Below the pieces are notes generated by a model. The model was given only the letters and a program-made list of their open reading frames with translations. It had not been told where the DNA came from and searched no databases. DNA of 64,000 bases. Origin: Bacteroidia bacterium. GTDB lineage: Bacteria; Bacteroidota; Bacteroidia; Palsa-965. Shown in pieces: positions 61,198-64,000 of the stretch; positions within the stretch are counted from its first letter, which is position 1, and every line of letters begins with the position of its first letter. The stretch is from NCBI GenBank assembly GCA_025454955.1, contig JALONL010000021.1, positions 1 through 64,000 on the forward strand, given 5' to 3'. The position numbers were made by a program, and so were the translations under genes.

Positions 61198-61287
61198 AAA
61201 GAGCGGGGGAACAGCAGACAGCCGATGTAACATCCCCACGTACACCGATCATCAGGCCACTCCCCGGACATTGCTGTCCTGCTCTTT
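61198..61287 (-). ncRNA. Structured element copy B with conserved 21-base core
   Basis: On the minus strand, AAAGAGC (outer) and ACAGCA (inner) pair with TGCTGT and GCTCTTT. The apical hairpin is CGGTGTA-CGTGGGGATGT-TACATCG, whose 21-base centre (61225-61245) is identical to copy A. At the pair next to the conserved stem, copy A has T-A and copy B G-C, a compensatory change. It may be in the 5' leader of the T9SS gene starting at 61066 or a separate small RNA. Confidence 0.5.
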
Positions 61288-61484
61288 GTCTTCAATCTTT
61301 TCAAATACTCCGGACTTTCCCGGAGATTACATTGCAATTATACATACATCATTCATTGCAGTATATATCAGTTTGATATGTGGCGGGAGTGAGGACGTAA
61401 ATGGAAAAAACAAACGGCAAAACTGGTGGTAGCCGGGTTTAAATTTATGCCCAAAGGCGGCTGGCAGTGATGAGCGGCAGCCAA

Positions 61485-61518
61485 TAAGAAAGCGCACCGG
61501 GCAGGGTGCGCTTTCTTA
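61485..61518 (-). terminator. Terminator of the second LytTR operon
   Basis: TAAGAAAGCGCACC / GGTGCGCTTTCTTA, a 14-bp perfect stem with a six-base loop, 20 bases past the stop at 61538 on the minus strand. Confidence 0.75.
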
Positions 61519-61537
61519 TAATTGAAAAAGTATCGGT

Positions 61538-62287
61538 TTATATTTTGTTCAGCCGCTGCAGGAAGGCTTCTTTTTTGCGGCGCGAAATTTCAATCTGCGA
61601 ACCGTCTGTCATTACCGCATAGCCGCCATCGGTTTTGAGGTAACGCACTACGTGGTTGATGTTGATGAGGTGGTGATGGTGTACGCGGATGAAATCGTTT
61701 TCGGGCAGCAGGTCTTCATAGTGTTTGAGGCTGGCCGATACCAGGAGTTTCTTTTTGTTTTCGAGGAAAAAGCTGGTGTAGCTGCCATCGGCCTCGCAGC
61801 GGATAATGTCTTTTACGTTTACAATTTCGTAGGCATTTCCGGTGGGCAGAGTAATTTTTGTGTACTGCTCAGAGGGCATACGGAAATTCTGGAGCAGGAA
61901 TTTGAGGTTTTCGAGGTTGTCGTTGCCGCTCTGTTTTTTTACAATTTTATCTACCGCAGCCTTTAATTCGTCGCCATCAATAGGTTTGAGCAGGTAGTCG
62001 ATGGCGCTGTATTTAATGGCGCGCAGGGCGTGCTGGTCGGAGGCGGTGGTAAAAATTATTTCGAACCCGGCCTGCGGAAGTTGTTCGAGCAGGTCGAATC
62101 CGCTGCCGTCGGCCATTTCGATATCGAGAAACACTAATTTAGGATTGATCTTTCTGATCAGTTCCACGCCCGAGGCCACAGAATCGGCTGTGCCTGCTAC
62201 CTGAACATCGGGGCAATTTGTTTTTACCAGTGTTTCCAGTACTTCACGGCTCTTGGTTTCGTCTTCTACAATAACGGCAGTAATCAT
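61538..62287 (-). CDS. LytTR-family response regulator (second copy)
   Basis: A 249-residue regulator: receiver with VEDE acidic pair, phosphoacceptor Asp in KLVFLDIEMADGSG, IIFTTAS and DYLLKPI; LytTR DNA-binding domain from ~145 (DIIRCEADGSYTSFFL, VSASLKHYEDLL, FIRVHHHHLININHVV, MTDGSQIEISRRKK). It is a paralogue of the regulator at 44019 but with differing recognition-region residues, so a separate target set is likely. It lies 43 bases after the partner kinase. Confidence 0.95.
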   Translation of the reverse strand: MITAVIVEDETKSREVLETLVKTNCPDVQVAGTADSVASGVELIRKINPKLVFLDIEMADGSGFDLLEQLPQAGFEIIFTTASDQHALRAIKYSAIDYLLKPIDGDELKAAVDKIVKKQSGNDNLENLKFLLQNFRMPSEQYTKITLPTGNAYEIVNVKDIIRCEADGSYTSFFLENKKKLLVSASLKHYEDLLPENDFIRVHHHHLININHVVRYLKTDGGYAVMTDGSQIEISRRKKEAFLQRLNKI

Positions 62288-62330
62288 AATGAGTCGGTTG
62301 ATGTGAATTTAAGTTTCGTGCGGGCGCAAA

Positions 62331-64000
62331 TTAGGAAACAGGTATGAATATATCAACACGCGTTCCCGAAGGTTCTCCCGATTCGTCATATAAGTCGGTA
62401 ATAGACATGCTCAGGTTGCTTCCGTTGAGGCGGTTTATGAGTTCGAGCCTGTCGTTGGTAATTTTCATGCCCAGCGATTTATGGTCTTTTTGTTTCGAAA
62501 GCTGCCTGATGGAGCGCGAACGCTCGCGGCCAATGCCATTGTCCACAATGCTGCATACCATAGTGTTTTCCTGAAGCCTGAAACTGATGAGCAGGGTGCC
62601 GTTGTCGCCGCGGGGCATGAGTCCGTGGAGAATGGCATTTTCGATATACGGCTGCAGCAGCATGGGCGGTATTTCGATGTAGTCGATGTCTATATCATCC
62701 GAAATGTCCACCTCCCAGGTAAAGCGGTTTTCGAAGCGCAGTGCTTCGAGATCGAGGTAAAGCTGCAGGTATTCGAGTTCTTCGCGCACCGTGAGGGCCG
62801 ATTTCTCGGAGTTGTAGAGGATAATGCGGATGAGGCGGGCAAATTTGTTGAGGTACTTGCCGGCATCGGCCGATTTGTTGTTGAGGATAAAATGCTGAAT
62901 GGAGTTGAGCGAGTTGAATACAAAGTGCGGGTTCATTTGCGCGCGCAGGGCCTTGAGCTCATTGCGCGACATAGCCACATGCGTTTCGGCTTCAAGTCTT
63001 TCGCGGCGTTTAATTTGCCTGATGCGCAACAGCACCACCGCAAGTATAAGCAACAGCGCCGCCGCCACAATAAGCAGCTGAAACCAGGTGCGCTGCCAGA
63101 TGGGCGTTTGAATGATAAAACTGAATTCGGCCGGTTGGGGCGACCACAAACCTTCGTTGTTGCTGCTTATTACCTTAAACTTATACTTGCCCGGCGGCAG
63201 GTTGGCATAAGTAGCCGCATTATCGGCCGATGCCGGCGACCAGGCTTTGTCGAATCCTTCCAGCTGATAGCGGTAACGCACTTTGCCCGGCTGTGTTAAG
63301 CATATACCCACAAACTCAAACGAAAGGTTGTTGTCGGAGTATGGCAGCTCCACATTGTTCTGCAAAGCGGTGTCCTGATAAAAAAGACGGATGCCGGTAA
63401 TGTTGGTTTTGGTATATGCCGGGTTCATGCGCTGCCGCGCAGGGTCGTAGCGGATAAGCCCGTTTACCGTACCAAACCACATAATGCCCTCACGATCCAG
63501 CAAAGCACCGTTCGAGTTGCATTCCACACCCATAAAGCCTTCTTCCTTACCCAGTGTGGTAATTTGCTTGCTCCCGTTGCGGCGGTATGTTTCCAGATCG
63601 AAACGGTTAAGGCCCTGATTGGTGCCAATCCATAAATACCGCTGCTCTTTGTCGAGAAGCATGGCATACACCAGGTCGGAGTTCATGCCGTCTAATTCCG
63701 AAATCTTATCGCTCTGTTTTCCATCCCAGATAAACACACCGTCGAGCGTGCCAAAAAACATACGGCCGGTTTTATCCTGACAAATCGAAAAATAAGATTC
63801 GGTTTTTAGTCCGGTTAACGCTGTGGCATCGGTAAACTTATTCCCGTCAAACACATACAACCCGCCGAGATAAGTGCCTACCCAAATTTTACCGTCGGTG
63901 GCTTCGGAGAGAAACCATACGTTGAATGCCTTCTTGTTGTCGGGCGGAATTTCGAAGGGTGTAAATTTTTCGTTTTCGAAAAGCGTAATTCCCTGCCCGC
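62331..64000 (-). CDS. Two-component propeller sensor histidine kinase (second copy), N-terminus beyond window
   Basis: The frame is open to the window edge; at least 556 residues are seen. The order is the end of a regulator propeller (KIWVGTYLGGLYVFDG, GRMFFGTLDGVFIWDG, RYLWIGTNQGLNRFD, GIMWFGTVNGLIRYD), a Y_Y_Y domain (VRYRYQLEGFDKAWSP), a membrane helix (WFQLLIVAAALLLILAVVLL), and a LytS-type kinase with AQMNPHFVFNSLNSIQHFIL, PPMLLQPYIENAILHGLMPR and VDNGIGRERSR. Partner of the LytTR regulator beside it and paralogous to the kinase at 44801. A TTG within the frame at 63860 is not the real start. Confidence 0.93.
   Translation of the reverse strand, partial: GQGITLFENEKFTPFEIPPDNKKAFNVWFLSEATDGKIWVGTYLGGLYVFDGNKFTDATALTGLKTESYFSICQDKTGRMFFGTLDGVFIWDGKQSDKISELDGMNSDLVYAMLLDKEQRYLWIGTNQGLNRFDLETYRRNGSKQITTLGKEEGFMGVECNSNGALLDREGIMWFGTVNGLIRYDPARQRMNPAYTKTNITGIRLFYQDTALQNNVELPYSDNNLSFEFVGICLTQPGKVRYRYQLEGFDKAWSPASADNAATYANLPPGKYKFKVISSNNEGLWSPQPAEFSFIIQTPIWQRTWFQLLIVAAALLLILAVVLLRIRQIKRRERLEAETHVAMSRNELKALRAQMNPHFVFNSLNSIQHFILNNKSADAGKYLNKFARLIRIILYNSEKSALTVREELEYLQLYLDLEALRFENRFTWEVDISDDIDIDYIEIPPMLLQPYIENAILHGLMPRGDNGTLLISFRLQENTMVCSIVDNGIGRERSRSIRQLSKQKDHKSLGMKITNDRLELINRLNGSNLSMSITDLYDESGEPSGTRVDIFIPVS

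Larger units (their letters stand above)
61067..61537. other. Intergenic region upstream of the T9SS gene
   Basis: A 471-base stretch holding structured element copy B (61198-61287), an AT-rich part (61300-61380), and the terminator at 61485-61518 of the leftward LytTR gene. No credible ORF; the 98-codon frame at 61136-61432 runs through the hairpin and has no coding features. Confidence 0.55.

Overview
The window reads as chromosomal DNA of a free-living or gliding-type Bacteroidota. Three things show this. At least nine large secreted proteins carry a type IX secretion (T9SS) C-terminal sorting domain, next to a PorP/SprF-family gene. Many genes have the Bacteroidota -7 promoter box TAnnTTTG, usually as TATCTTTG a few bases before the start codon. 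The family set is also typical: DUF4919, LytTR pairs with propeller kinases, a cytochrome b subunit of the Bacteroidota succinate dehydrogenase type, and a DAHP synthase/chorismate mutase fusion. No rRNA, tRNA or CRISPR array was seen.

Layout. 0-8 kb: end of an IS1380-type transposase, a DUF4919 protein, an ALDH8-like aldehyde dehydrogenase, a lipoprotein, two small membrane proteins, a YfiR-like lipoprotein and recJ. 8-17.2 kb: surface-protein cluster with three CotH-type kinase paralogues (each P-domain + CotH + T9SS tail) and one Asp-box propeller protein. 17.2-20.3 kb: an AT-richer island with a solitary restriction-type nuclease (HSDR_N) and, divergent from it, an unrecognised HExxH metalloprotease. 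20.3-26.2 kb: DAHP synthase/chorismate mutase, a tiny Cys/Lys-rich protein, a nitroreductase, acpP-fabF-rnc, then an ECF sigma factor overlapping a membrane protein that looks like its regulator. 26.4-33.9 kb: three tandem peptidase S74 (tail-fibre chaperone) T9SS cargo genes followed by a PorP/SprF gene. 33.9-38.2 kb: uvrC, a higBA toxin-antitoxin pair, lysS. 38.3-47.7 kb: a long, tightly packed leftward run from a propeller histidine kinase/LytTR pair through rsmI, corA, a YiiX-like lipoprotein, an MDR oxidoreductase and a YwqK protein to SCO1. 47.9-57.6 kb: glycine-rich T9SS protein, sdhCAB, two GIDE-like membrane proteins, pepP-like aminopeptidase and an alpha/beta hydrolase. 57.6-61.5 kb: a repeat-rich, gene-poor stretch with a tandem array of hairpin elements, a 48-residue membrane protein and one T9SS protein. 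It also holds two copies of a structured element that share an identical 21-base core. 61.5-64 kb: a second LytTR/propeller kinase pair, cut by the window edge.

Most notable. (1) The membrane protein beside the ECF sigma factor carries in its extracytoplasmic part the peptide FGDQIDP, also found in the PorP/SprF protein 7 kb away. The match extends to 20 identical bases, suggesting a link between T9SS or the outer membrane and a sigma/anti-sigma switch. (2) The two 21-base cores at 58.8 and 61.2 kb each sit in the apical loop of a long hairpin whose flanking stems differ in sequence but still pair, as expected of an undescribed structured RNA. (3) The ~180-bp repeats at 57.9-58.4 kb contain short hairpins with compensatory stem changes. 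(4) The HExxH protein at 18.7-20.2 kb matches no family I recognise. (5) In the S74 proteins a potentially self-cleaving chaperone domain lies between the cargo and the T9SS signal.

All calls rest on reading the sequence. Family names come from memory of motifs; no database search was possible.
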